This document shows, piece after piece, positions 46,547-55,025 of a stretch of DNA of 64,000 bases; positions within the stretch are counted from its first letter, which is position 1; every line of letters starts with the position of its first letter. The DNA comes from Pseudoxanthomonas suwonensis (GTDB taxonomy: Bacteria > Pseudomonadota > Gammaproteobacteria > Xanthomonadales > Xanthomonadaceae). The position numbers were made by a program, and so were the translations under genes. The stretch covers positions 62,001-126,000 of the forward strand of contig NZ_PDWP01000001.1 in assembly GCF_010093235.1 (NCBI RefSeq), written 5' to 3'. Under the pieces are notes generated by a model, which was not told the DNA's origin, ran no database searches, and was given only the letters and a program-made list of their open reading frames with translations.

Positions 46547-48058
46547 TCAGGCCTTCATCGTCCCCGTATCGAGGAACCGCTGGTGCCAGGACAGCGCCTC
46601 GGCCAGCAGGTGCGGGGTGTGCCGGCCCTTGCTGTCGCGCAGGGCGCGGTCGTAGTAGTCCTGCAGCATCGGCCGGTAGTCCGGGTGCGCGCAGTTGTTG
46701 ATGATCGCCCGCGCGCGCTGCTTGGGCGACAGCCCACGCAGGTCGGCCAGGCCCTGCTCGCTGACCAGCACCGCCACGTCGTGTTCGGTGTGGTCGACGT
46801 GGCTGACCATCGGCACGAAGGCCGAGATCGCCCCGTTCTTGGCCGTGCTCGGGCTCAGGAAGCAGGACATGAAGCCGTTGCGGGCGAAGTCGCCGGAGCC
46901 GCCGATGCCGTTGATGATGCTGGTGCCGCAGACGTGGGTGGAGTTCACGTTGCCGTAGAGGTCGGCCTCGACCATGCCGTTCATGCCGATCACGCCCAGG
47001 CGGCGCACCAGCTCGGCGTGGTTGGAGATCTCCTGCGGGCGCAGCACGATCTTCTCGCGGTACAGGTCGATGTTGCGCGCGAACTCCTCCACGCCCTCCG
47101 GGCTGAGCGAGAACGAGGTGGCCGAGGCCATGTCGATCGTGCCGTTGCCGATCAGGTCGAGCATGCCGTCCTGGATCACCTCGGTGAACGCGGTCAGGCC
47201 GCGGAAGCCGCCCTCGTGCAGGCCGGCCAGCACCGCGTTGGCGATGTTGCCCACGCCCGACTGCAGCGGCAGCAGCTGCTCGCCCAGGCGCCCGGCCCTG
47301 ATCTCGTGGCGGAAGAATTCCACCAGGTGGCCGGCGATGGCGCGGGAGACGTCGTCGATCGGGGCGAAGCGGCCGATGCGGTCCGGCGCGTCGCTCTCGA
47401 CCACCGCCACCACCTTGTCCAGGTCGACCTTGAGGTAGGGCTCGCCGATGCGGTCGCCCGGGTGGGTCAGCGGGATCGGCTTGCGGTGCGGCGGCTTGGC
47501 GGTGCCGTAGTAGACATCGTGCATGCCTTCCATGCCGCGTGGCTGGCGGTGGTTGACCTCGATGATCACCTTGTCGGCCAGGTCCAGCCAGGTCTTGTTG
47601 TTGCCCACCGAGGTGGAGGGCACCAGGCGGCCGTCGGGCAGGATCGCGGTGACCTCGACGATGGCCAGGTCGATGCGCCCGAGGAAGCCGAACAGGGCGT
47701 GCTGGGCGACATGGCCCAGGTGCACGTCCATGTATTCGATCTGGCCGCCATTGATGCGGCCGCGCAGCTCCGGGTCGGACTGGTACGGCAGGCGGAACTC
47801 GATGCCGCCGGCGCGCGCCAGCACGCCGTCCAGCTCCGGCGCGGTGGAGGCGCCGGTCAGGATGCGGATGGCGAACTGCTCGCCGCGCCCGTGTGCGGCC
47901 TCGATGCGCGAGGCCAGCGCCTTGGGCACGGCCTTGGGATAGCCGGCACCGGTGAAGCCACTCATGCCCACGGCCATGCCGGGCTGGATCAGGGCAGCGG
48001 CCTGCTCAGCCGACATGAGCCTGGAGGCCAGGCCGGCGTGGGCAATGCGCTCGTTCAT
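46547..48058 (-). CDS. acetyl-CoA hydrolase/transferase family protein (succinyl-CoA:acetate CoA-transferase-like)
   Basis: CoA-transferase of 503 residues. It would transfer CoA between acyl-CoA and a carboxylate such as acetate or succinate, or hydrolyse acetyl-CoA. Landmarks: GMAVGMSGFTGAGYPKAVP at the N-terminus, the VEVTAILPDGRLVPSTSVGN region, QSGVGNIANAVLAGLHEGGF and LTAFTEVIQDGMLDLI around the catalytic glutamate, and GIGGSGDFARNGFMSCFLS. These resemble AarC/acetate CoA-transferases more than hydrolases, but the direction is not certain. ATG 48058 begins at the conserved start; sequence further upstream is not homologous. Confidence 0.9.
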   Translation of the reverse strand: MNERIAHAGLASRLMSAEQAAALIQPGMAVGMSGFTGAGYPKAVPKALASRIEAAHGRGEQFAIRILTGASTAPELDGVLARAGGIEFRLPYQSDPELRGRINGGQIEYMDVHLGHVAQHALFGFLGRIDLAIVEVTAILPDGRLVPSTSVGNNKTWLDLADKVIIEVNHRQPRGMEGMHDVYYGTAKPPHRKPIPLTHPGDRIGEPYLKVDLDKVVAVVESDAPDRIGRFAPIDDVSRAIAGHLVEFFRHEIRAGRLGEQLLPLQSGVGNIANAVLAGLHEGGFRGLTAFTEVIQDGMLDLIGNGTIDMASATSFSLSPEGVEEFARNIDLYREKIVLRPQEISNHAELVRRLGVIGMNGMVEADLYGNVNSTHVCGTSIINGIGGSGDFARNGFMSCFLSPSTAKNGAISAFVPMVSHVDHTEHDVAVLVSEQGLADLRGLSPKQRARAIINNCAHPDYRPMLQDYYDRALRDSKGRHTPHLLAEALSWHQRFLDTGTMKA

Positions 48059-48419
48059 GATGCGGGGGGTCCAACGTCGGGGGGAACCTCGCGATTCTAA
48101 CGGCCGGCGGCGGCCGCCCTCCCCCGGCCGGCGCCCCCGGCCCATGCACTTTTCGGCTAATTGCGGCCGCGCCCTGGCTGTGCGCAAAGTGCGGACCATG
48201 TGACGCAGCGCCCAGTGCGGGCGCCCGGCTGCCCCCACCGGCCATGCCTCCAGGCGCCAGCGCCTGCAACGCCCCGCGGGCCTCCAGGCCCCGCCCTGCC
48301 ACCAGGTCCCGCCCCGGCGTCCCGGCCGGGGCCGCCCTGCCACGGCGCTTTGTGCATTGCAATACGGCAGGGCGTAAAATGGCCGGCTTCCACCACCCGC
48401 ATTCGCAACGGAGCCACAG
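48059..48419. other. intergenic region between CoA-transferase and ppa; candidate ppa promoter
   Basis: A 361-base region separating divergent genes. Most of it is GC-rich with no credible reading frame. The only promoter-like signal is TAAAAT at 48375-48380, about 40 bases before the ppa start, with a weak -35 (TTGTGC at 48350-48355, spacing 19). The final bases before ppa contain GGAG as the ribosome-binding site. No structured RNA or binding site is evident. Confidence 0.5.
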
Positions 48420-48956
48420 ATGGGCCTCGACCAGGTCAATTCCGGACGCAACCCGCCCGAGGAAATCAACGTCGTCATCGAGATCCCGAAGGACTCCGAG
48501 CCGGTCAAGTACGAAGTGGACAAGGAAAGCGGCGCGATCTTCGTCGACCGCATCCTCTCCACCCCCATGCGCTACCCGTGCAACTACGGCTACGTGCCGG
48601 ACACCCTGTGCGGCGATGGCGACCCGGCCGACGTGCTGGTGGTGCTGCCGCTGCCGCTGGTCCCGGGCTCGGTGGTGCGCTGCCGTCCGGTGGGCGTGCT
48701 GAAGATGAGCGACGAGGCCGGCTCCGACGAGAAGATCCTGGCCGTGCCGATCGCCAAGGTGTTCGCCGGCTACGCCCACGTCGAGGACATCAAGCAGGTC
48801 TCGCAGCACTGGCTGGAGCGCATCGGCCACTTCTTCGAGCACTACAAGGACCTCGAGAAGGGCAAGTGGGTCAAGGTCGAGGGCTGGGGCGACCACGACG
48901 AAGCCAAGAAGATCCTGCTGGACGCCATGGCCCGCGCCAAGGCCCAGAAGGCCTGA
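48420..48956 (+). CDS. ppa: inorganic pyrophosphatase, family I
   Basis: Soluble Mg-dependent enzyme of 178 residues that hydrolyses pyrophosphate and pulls biosynthetic reactions forward. The metal-binding signature CGDGDPADVLVVLP (D-x-D-P-x-D) is intact, with EIPKDSEPVKYEVDKESG and a C-terminal GHFFEHYKDLEKGKWVK. ATG 48420 with GGAG a few bases upstream gives the standard length. Pyrophosphate from CysDN (8 kb away) is one obvious substrate. A stem-loop at 48964-48987 follows. Confidence 0.97.
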   Translation: MGLDQVNSGRNPPEEINVVIEIPKDSEPVKYEVDKESGAIFVDRILSTPMRYPCNYGYVPDTLCGDGDPADVLVVLPLPLVPGSVVRCRPVGVLKMSDEAGSDEKILAVPIAKVFAGYAHVEDIKQVSQHWLERIGHFFEHYKDLEKGKWVKVEGWGDHDEAKKILLDAMARAKAQKA

Positions 48957-48963
48957 CGGGCAC

Positions 48964-48987
48964 CGGGTGCGGCCCCGGCCGCACCCG
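48964..48987 (+). terminator. stem-loop downstream of ppa
   Basis: Ten-bp stem CGGGTGCGGC (48964-48973) / GCCGCACCCG (48978-48987) with a CCCG loop, seven bases after the ppa stop. No T-run follows, so it may act only as a weak terminator. Confidence 0.5.
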
Positions 48988-49163
48988 CCCCGCGCGGTCC
49001 GGGCCGTGCCACCGGAATGTCGACTCAGGCACACTCCGGAAGCCCGGCCGTGCCGCGCCTGCCACCGGTAGTAAACAATCCTGCCCGGATTCCGATACCG
49101 TGCGGGTTGGGGCATCCCGACGTGGCCCGGCCCTGCCGTAGAAGATTTCGTGGAGGAGATTGA

Positions 49164-50267
49164 GTGCGCATCCTGTTCGTCGGTGACGACGTCGTATTTC
49201 CTGCCGACCTCGTGGAGCTGGTCGGCGACATGGGAGAGGACTGGGATGTCCGCCGCTGTGGGGATGGGGGCTCGGCCATGGCACTGGTGGCCGACACCGA
49301 GGTCGATGTCGTCCTGGTACCGCCGACCCTGCCGGACATGCCGGCAGCCACCCTGCTGGGCCAGATCCGCACCCTGAGGCCCTCCACCTCGCGCATGGCG
49401 GTGATCGAGAACTCGGCCACCCCGCCGGCCCGCGTCATCGGCCTCGCCCACCGCTTCCTGCCCGCCCCCGTGGCCCCGGAGCTGCTGCTGGAGTCCGTCG
49501 GCAGCCTCGAGGAGCTGCGCGACCTGGTGGACAACCCGCAGCTGCGCGAGGGCATTGGCCGCGTCGAGCAGCTGCCGTCTCCGCCGCAGCTGTACCTGCG
49601 GCTGATGCACGCCCTGGAGAACGACGAGGACACCAGCGCCGCCGACATCGCCGGCCTGGTCGCGGCCGATCCGGCGATCGCCGCCAAGGTCCTGCAGCTG
49701 TGCAACTCGGCGTTCTTCTCCTCCGGCCGCACCGTGACCGACCTGCGCGCCGCGGTGACCCGCCTGGGCATCGCCACCCTGCGCGACCTGGTCCTGGCCA
49801 GCGAGGTGTTCGCCCTGCCGGCCCCGGCCGGCGTGGACCGCAATGCCCTGCAGCAGCGCGCCCTGGTGGCCTCGCGCCTGGCCAAGCGCATGCTCCCCGA
49901 ATCCAGCGCCGAGCTGGGCGCCACCGCCGCCCTGCTGGCCGACATCGGCCTGCTGCTGCCGGGCGTGCGCGCCGAGCGCGAGCCGGTGGCCGAGGGCGAC
50001 CCCCGTCCGGGCCACACCGAGGCCGGCGCCTACCTGCTGGGCCTGTGGGGCCTGCCGATGCCGATCATCGAGGCGGTGGCCTTCCCTCGCCGCCCCTCGC
50101 GCTCGGCCAGCCGCAGCTTCTGGGTCACCGGCGCCACCCACGTGGCCATGGCCCTGGCCTCCGGCGAGGAGCCGGACCTGGAGTACCTGCAGCGCTGCAA
50201 CGTGCTCTCGCGCCTGGACGACTGGCGCGCCCAGGCCGAACTGATGCTGGATTCGGCCACCGCCTGA
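49164..50267 (+). CDS. HDOD-domain signalling protein with degenerate receiver
   Basis: Predicted signalling protein of 367 residues. The N-terminal 110 residues fold like a response-regulator receiver (MRILFVGDD, then VDVVLVPPTLPDMPAATLL), but the usual phosphoacceptor Asp is replaced by proline, so it is probably a non-phosphorylatable pseudo-receiver. The C-terminal HDOD domain has LPSPPQLYLRLMHALENDE, DIAGLVAADPAIAAKVLQLC, the SAFF motif and GIATLRDLVLASEVF. HDOD proteins control motility, chemotaxis, biofilm or competence in related bacteria. GTG 49164 was chosen because GGAGGAG lies 6-12 bases upstream. It is monocistronic; no clear terminator is visible. Confidence 0.85.
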   Translation: MRILFVGDDVVFPADLVELVGDMGEDWDVRRCGDGGSAMALVADTEVDVVLVPPTLPDMPAATLLGQIRTLRPSTSRMAVIENSATPPARVIGLAHRFLPAPVAPELLLESVGSLEELRDLVDNPQLREGIGRVEQLPSPPQLYLRLMHALENDEDTSAADIAGLVAADPAIAAKVLQLCNSAFFSSGRTVTDLRAAVTRLGIATLRDLVLASEVFALPAPAGVDRNALQQRALVASRLAKRMLPESSAELGATAALLADIGLLLPGVRAEREPVAEGDPRPGHTEAGAYLLGLWGLPMPIIEAVAFPRRPSRSASRSFWVTGATHVAMALASGEEPDLEYLQRCNVLSRLDDWRAQAELMLDSATA

Positions 50268-50414
50268 CCGCAGGTGCCGGCCGGGGCGCGCGCGATCCGC
50301 GCCGCCCCGGCCGGCGATCCATCCCTCCGGCATGTGCTGGCGCAGGCGCCAGCCGGTCCGCGCGGCCCCCCGGAGGACGGCACCGCCGGCGCCGGGCCAT
50401 GCCCGGCCTCGTCC

Positions 50415-50918
50415 TCACCAGTGGGTGTAGCGGCCTTCGCTGTACATCGTCCACTCGGCCGCGCGGCGGTTGGCGAGCCCGCGGTTCTCGCGGCCCTGCG
50501 AACGCGACCACGCCTTCCAGGCCTGCTCCAGGGTCGGATAGGCCGGCACCCGCAGGCCAGGGTCGTTGATCATGCGCAGCACCGACGAGCCCAGGAACGC
50601 CCCGGTGCCGATGTTGTAGGCCAGCGCCACCAGCGCATCGAACTGGTTCTGCTGCTGCGGCACCTTGAGTCCCTGGTTGACCGCGTTCTCGAACGGCGCC
50701 AGGTCCCTGCGCAGCAGTGCCTCGGCGGCGGCCTCGTCGATGCCGCCGCGGTACTGCGGCCATTCGGCTGAAGTGATGAGGTGGCCGTAGCCGATCGTGG
50801 CGCCCTGCACCCAGTGGTCGACCGGCTTGCCGGTCTGGTCGTCGTACGGCACCAGGGACTTGCCCTCCACCTTCTTCAGCCAGGCCAGTCCTTCGTTGCT
50901 CATGTGCATCGTGTCCAT
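50415..50918 (-). CDS. GH24-type lysozyme (endolysin-like)
   Basis: A 167-residue peptidoglycan hydrolase of the T4/P22 lysozyme family: E18 in VEGKSLVPYDD, the DD pair at 26-27, and T41 with the signature ATIGYGH. The core ends with NQFDALVALAYNIGTGAFLGSS. The Asp-to-Thr spacing is longer than in T4 lysozyme because of the insert TGKPVDHWVQ. It has no cleavable signal peptide and no anchor helix, so it needs a holin or an export partner. No phage genes surround it. It is the last gene of the 50.4-57.2 kb cluster, 57 bases after the membrane-protein gene. ATG 50918 has a GGAAGGA site. Confidence 0.85.
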   Translation of the reverse strand: MDTMHMSNEGLAWLKKVEGKSLVPYDDQTGKPVDHWVQGATIGYGHLITSAEWPQYRGGIDEAAAEALLRRDLAPFENAVNQGLKVPQQQNQFDALVALAYNIGTGAFLGSSVLRMINDPGLRVPAYPTLEQAWKAWSRSQGRENRGLANRRAAEWTMYSEGRYTHW

Positions 50919-50975
50919 GGGATTCGTCCTTCCCGCGACGCCCGCCCCGGCCCCTGCCGGACGGGCCTGCGCGGA

Positions 50976-52127
50976 TCATCTGTTCGAGGGGAACTTGAAG
51001 CCGATGTAGGTGCCGGAACTCAGGCCCATCAGCCCCAGCAAGGTGGGACTGAACTCCGGCATCGTCAGCCCGTTGTAGACGGCCGACAGGAAGATCACGC
51101 CGAGGATCAGGGTGAAGGCGAGGATCTGGAACCGGTCGAAGCGGTAGCCGTGCGCGTCCGACAGCAGGTCGCGCAGGAACCCGCGCGAGCGGTGCACCGG
51201 CGCACCCTGCAGCTCCTGCAACCGTGCCTCGATCTCCAGCAGGCGCGCTGCGTTCGCCGTGTCGTTGCCATCGTCCCCGCCGGCAGTGCCTGCGGCCGCG
51301 GACAGCGCCCGCTGCTCGGCCTGCAGCGCACGCACTTCCTGCGCGGAGGCACCGGCACGATCGGAGTCGATGAGCGCCTCGCCCAGGGCGGTACCGGCAC
51401 TGATGCCCATCAGCGCCAGCAACGACGGAGTGATGGTGTCCTTCGCGTCGGTGACCAGCCAGATCGAAACGTACGAGGCGTAGACCAGCGAGAACCAGAA
51501 CGCCATCTGGAACCGCCCCAGGTCGTAGGGCCCCAGTTCGCCATTGCCGGGGTGGCGGATGATGCCTGTGGTCCGCGCCAGCCACACCAAGGTCGACAGG
51601 GTAAGCAGCACCACCGCCAGCGCCAGGTAGCCGTAGGCCGGATTGATCACCGTCAGCGGCAGCCGGTTGTAGCGGGCGTAGACCGTGTCGAACGGCGAGT
51701 CGTCCTCCGGGCCGACGCTGAAGGTCACCGGTCGCTTCAGGCCTTCAGGTGCGCCCAGCAACTGCCGCCACGTGTCCTCGCTTTGGCGGGTGATCGCCAG
51801 GTGGAACAGCAGGCGTCCGTGCTGCAGGTCGATCGCGACGGGCGTGTTGCCCGCGATCGGGTAGCCATCGATGAACGGCACCAGCCTTCGCGGATCGTTG
51901 TCCTTCGCCCATTCCCGCAGGCCGGCGACCTCCACCTCGATGGGGCAGTCGAGTTCAAGCCAGCCCTCGACACCGACCACGCGCGGCGCGGTCACCACGC
52001 TTGCCCAGCCCGCGGCCGGCGCGCCCAGCACCAGCAGCACGCAGACCAGCCGCAGCAGTCTCGCATTCCTGCCCCGCCACCGCCGCCAGCCGGCGGTGGC
52101 AGTGCTGCCTGGCACGAACGTATCCAT
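50976..52127 (-). CDS. membrane protein with duplicated helical hairpin, novel
   Basis: A 383-residue protein of no family I can name. A signal/anchor sequence (LLRLVCVLLVLGAPAAGWA) precedes an extracytoplasmic domain of about 110 residues and TM about 166-186. Two similar membrane hairpins follow, each beginning with RFQ (205 and 332) and ending with a conserved LLALMGISAGT (236-246) or LLGLMGLSSGT (363-373). The spacing is exactly 127 residues between copies. A charged, E/A/Q-rich stretch of about 60 residues (263-310) separates them and is predicted to form a coiled coil. The architecture suggests an oligomeric membrane pore or scaffold. ATG 52127 is favoured over 52133 because GGGAG sits six bases upstream. 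Confidence 0.8.
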   Translation of the reverse strand: MDTFVPGSTATAGWRRWRGRNARLLRLVCVLLVLGAPAAGWASVVTAPRVVGVEGWLELDCPIEVEVAGLREWAKDNDPRRLVPFIDGYPIAGNTPVAIDLQHGRLLFHLAITRQSEDTWRQLLGAPEGLKRPVTFSVGPEDDSPFDTVYARYNRLPLTVINPAYGYLALAVVLLTLSTLVWLARTTGIIRHPGNGELGPYDLGRFQMAFWFSLVYASYVSIWLVTDAKDTITPSLLALMGISAGTALGEALIDSDRAGASAQEVRALQAEQRALSAAAGTAGGDDGNDTANAARLLEIEARLQELQGAPVHRSRGFLRDLLSDAHGYRFDRFQILAFTLILGVIFLSAVYNGLTMPEFSPTLLGLMGLSSGTYIGFKFPSNR

Positions 52128-52167
52128 CGCCATCTCCCGACGCCGCCATGCGCACCTGTCCGCGGAG

Positions 52168-53415
52168 CTACGCGCGGATCGCCCTCAGCCGGTCCACGTC
52201 CTTCTTTTCGTGGACCGTCAGCGCATCGAGGAACAGGGCCGCGGCGGCCGCGTTGTCCCTCCTGCGTGCCTCATCCAGGAGCTTGCTGGCGATCCCCGCT
52301 GCCGCACCGGAGAACAATGGCGCCTTGCCATCGACGGACTGGTTGGCCGCGATGATCTCCGCGCCCGTCCGCAGCCATCCGGCCACCGAGTCCTCCCAGG
52401 CGCCGTTGAGCTGCCGCACCACGACCCTGGCCGCTTCCTCGTCGCTGAAATAGGCCAGGCCGCCCAGCCCGTAATCGTCCTCGGGCAGGGGTATCCACGA
52501 TTCGCTGCGCCCCAGGTGCATCGAGGCGGGCGCGATGCCGTTGGCGTACAGGAACGTCGTGCAGCCGAAGCAGGACGCGAGCTTGAGGGTCTTCTCCCCC
52601 AGCGCGATTTCGTAGGGAATGCCGCCCGGAAAATCCGTCCTGGCCATGCCCACCGCCCAGACCATGCCGTGGCAGTAGCCGCAGACGCACTCGCCGCCGC
52701 CGCGAGCGGCCCATTCCCGGATCATCCCGGTCGGCTCGAACGAGCCCGCCTGCTTCGGCGACTCGCTGGGCCTGGCATCCTCCTGCTCGTATCCGATCAG
52801 GCCATGGAGCGCGACACCGCGGTTCCAGCGTGCAGGTTCCCCGCCGTATGGAATCAGGCATCGCACCGAGGAGATCACCCGCGGCGGCACGTTGTCCGGA
52901 TGGTCGACGATGCCGTAATACGCGCCGAACTCCTTGTCCAGGTTCTCTTCGCGCAGCTCATCCAGGCCGGTCGCCCATTCCCGGTAGCCCTTCGGCGCCG
53001 GTTCGCGGCTATCCGCCGGGTACGCCAGGTCCCTCATGTAGCGCCTGACCCACTCCGAGCGGGGCTGGAGCTCCTGCCGCTCCTCGAAGCGCCTGTCGAT
53101 TTCCTCGCTGGTGCTGATGGCGACGTGGTCGCGGTCGTGCGCCTGGCTGACTCCGATGTCGACCTGCCCGCGATGGCGTGTCCGGCTGACATGCTCGGCC
53201 AGCGGAATAACAGCCGCGCTCAGTTCGCCAAGGGCCCTTTCCTGCCGGTCGGGGGAGCTGTCCGGCTCCACGTCCCAGCGCAGCGGAACGTTTTTCTGGA
53301 ACGCGCTGTCCAGGAATCCAATGAATACGCTGGAGAAGATGGTGCTCGCCTCCAGGACCAGCGCATCCTTCTCCGGACCGGTGAGCGCGGTCGGCGTACC
53401 GTCGATGATGCCCAT
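52168..53415 (-). CDS. hypothetical protein with two cysteine clusters
   Basis: A soluble protein of 415 residues with no clear family. An N-terminal helical segment (about 15-45), a charged middle and a Cys-rich centre are visible. The centre has CVCGYCH (C243, C245, C248, H249) and, about 33 residues later, CFGC (C282, C285). The pattern resembles a structural zinc site or, more distantly, the C-x-x-C half of deaminase-like folds, though no H-x-E partner is present. The region upstream includes HGLIGYE, and the C-terminus contains helical EEAARVVVRQL and SKLLDEARRR. ATG 53415 has AGGTGG five bases upstream. Its place in the operon is the only clue to function. Confidence 0.7.
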   Translation of the reverse strand: MGIIDGTPTALTGPEKDALVLEASTIFSSVFIGFLDSAFQKNVPLRWDVEPDSSPDRQERALGELSAAVIPLAEHVSRTRHRGQVDIGVSQAHDRDHVAISTSEEIDRRFEERQELQPRSEWVRRYMRDLAYPADSREPAPKGYREWATGLDELREENLDKEFGAYYGIVDHPDNVPPRVISSVRCLIPYGGEPARWNRGVALHGLIGYEQEDARPSESPKQAGSFEPTGMIREWAARGGGECVCGYCHGMVWAVGMARTDFPGGIPYEIALGEKTLKLASCFGCTTFLYANGIAPASMHLGRSESWIPLPEDDYGLGGLAYFSDEEAARVVVRQLNGAWEDSVAGWLRTGAEIIAANQSVDGKAPLFSGAAAGIASKLLDEARRRDNAAAAALFLDALTVHEKKDVDRLRAIRA

Positions 53416-53583
53416 GTGCCACCTCGTCGTGTTGGGTCGTTGGGGCCGGCCGTGGCATCGCATCGATGCTGGCCGCGGCGGCGGAATCGCCGCCGGTATC
53501 GAACGTAGTCGTCGACCGGAAACGCTGTTGGTCCGTGCGTTGCAGCCGCTTTCCCGCATGTCGCAATCAGCGCGGAGGACCCG

Positions 53584-54330
53584 CTAGCGCGGGACCCGTT
53601 CCAGCACGCAGCCCTTTCCGCACTGCCCGTCGTCGGGAATGAAGGAGTAGCGCAGCGTCCGGCCATCCGATTCCACGCGCAGCAGGCGGTCCACCAGCGC
53701 TTCGCAGTAGCCGCCGGCCACCTGGCGCATCAAGGCCTGGAAGTAGTGCACCGTGCCGGCTGCCCCCTGGTAGGCGAGGCCGACCTGGCACTGCCGCGTG
53801 CCGCCCTGGCGCAGCAGGCTGTCCGCATCGCCCGGCTCGGTGCCACCGACGTCCAGGCGCACGTCGACCGGCACGCTGGATTGCGCCGGCTGGAGCCAGC
53901 CGGCCCAGGCGCCATGCAGCACCGGATCGGCCGCGCCACCGGCGCGCCGCAGGGTCCACCCGTATCGCCGGTCGCTGGCCGAGAGCGAAACCGACAGCTG
54001 CGCATCGTCCTTCGCCGCCAGCTGCAGCGTCCCCGGAACCAGCCGGTCGCAGAACCGGCCGCCGTTGGATTCGGTGATCGCGAACCCAGTCGGCGCCTGT
54101 GCGCCTCCGACCGCGCGCAGGAGCAGCGTGCAGTTCCGTCCTGCGCCGAACCGCAGCACCGCGCCGCTGCCCTTGTCGATGCTCAGGCGCAGCGAGGACG
54201 GGGCGCTGGACACCTGATCCTGTCCGACCCAGTCGCCGGACAGGGGCGAGGCCGGGGACGTACTCGCCCCCGTCGCGATCCAGGCCAATGCCGCCTGCGC
54301 CGCCATGCGGCGCACCTTGTTGCGTTTCAT
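53584..54330 (-). CDS. secreted beta-rich hypothetical protein
   Basis: A 248-residue protein with an N-terminal signal (RRMAAQAALAWIATGASTSPA) after a basic start. The mature chain is rich in glycine, serine and alternating hydrophobic residues, e.g. LRLSIDKGSGAVLRFGAG and LLRAVGGAQAPTGFAI, consistent with two beta-sheet modules (about 55-130 and 140-245). Six cysteines are distributed over the mature part, including CTLLL, RFCDRL, RQCQVG and a C-terminal QCGKGC pair, so disulfides are likely. No named family recognised. ATG 54330 has a strong GAGGAG site and follows a tail-anchored gene by 49 bases. Confidence 0.7.
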   Translation of the reverse strand: MKRNKVRRMAAQAALAWIATGASTSPASPLSGDWVGQDQVSSAPSSLRLSIDKGSGAVLRFGAGRNCTLLLRAVGGAQAPTGFAITESNGGRFCDRLVPGTLQLAAKDDAQLSVSLSASDRRYGWTLRRAGGAADPVLHGAWAGWLQPAQSSVPVDVRLDVGGTEPGDADSLLRQGGTRQCQVGLAYQGAAGTVHYFQALMRQVAGGYCEALVDRLLRVESDGRTLRYSFIPDDGQCGKGCVLERVPR

Positions 54331-54379
54331 GTCGTTCTCCTCGTTTGTCGCGCGCGGCGGCCGCCGCGCTTGCGTTGCC

Positions 54380-55018
54380 TCAGGAAGCCAGCAGGTACGG
54401 CAGGACGGCGGCCACCGCCGCCAGCAGTGCGGATAGCGACAGGAGCAGGACGAGCCGGCGACGCCTGGCCGACGCCTCGCGCGCCAGCACCGGCCCCAGG
54501 GCTGCGAGTGCGCGGCGTGCGTCCTCGCCCTCGAGCAGCAGGGACGGACGGGAGCGTCGGCGAATGCGCCAGGCCTTGCGCGGCGCCGGCGACGTGCCTG
54601 CCACTCCACCGTCTCGCTGGTTGCGGCGCAGGACGGTTCCGTCCAGCCACACCTCCACTTCCGGCCCCTGCAGCCGCAGCGCAAGCCGATGCGGCGTGCG
54701 ACGTGCGCAGGGATCCAGTTCTATCCGCACGGCGCCATCGCGGGTCGACGGTGGCCGGACCCGCAGGGCGCAGTCGATCTCCAGGCTCAACCCGGCCACC
54801 GACATCCCTTCGCGGCACATCAGCGATTCGAGCGGGACCTGCAGGACCCGCCAGCCATCGTCGCCCAGGCTCGGAACCTGGAACTCGAGGGGCCCGTCGC
54901 CATCGAGCCCGAATCCACGGCGCCAGCGCGCCCGGCGGTCTTCCTGCAGCCTCGCGTCGGCCGCAGCCACGGCCGATCCCAGTTCGCCCAGCAGCTCGTC
55001 CAGCGTATGCGCGGCCAC
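54380..55018 (-). CDS. tail-anchored DUF2589-like protein
   Basis: A 212-residue protein. Its N-terminal helix (ELLGELGSAVAAADARLQ) and core (VPLESLM about 61-67, then LSLEI) share the layout of the two DUF2589-like proteins encoded upstream (VPLLSIV...VDITF and APLLPLV...VEISF), so I infer a third, divergent paralogue. The rest of the body is rich in basic and small residues. The C-terminus is a clear single transmembrane helix (RLVLLLSLSALLAAVAAVLP) with no following domain, so it is tail-anchored in the membrane. It begins with GTG 55018 with a GGAG site about 13 bases upstream, seven bases after the 87-residue gene. Confidence 0.7.
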   Translation of the reverse strand: MAAHTLDELLGELGSAVAAADARLQEDRRARWRRGFGLDGDGPLEFQVPSLGDDGWRVLQVPLESLMCREGMSVAGLSLEIDCALRVRPPSTRDGAVRIELDPCARRTPHRLALRLQGPEVEVWLDGTVLRRNQRDGGVAGTSPAPRKAWRIRRRSRPSLLLEGEDARRALAALGPVLAREASARRRRLVLLLSLSALLAAVAAVLPYLLAS

Positions 55019-55025
55019 CGGCGTT

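Noticed and set aside
50415-50918. Prophage remnant
   Set aside because: Only a lysozyme is phage-like; no capsid, tail, terminase, integrase or attachment sequences were seen in the surrounding 14 kb.
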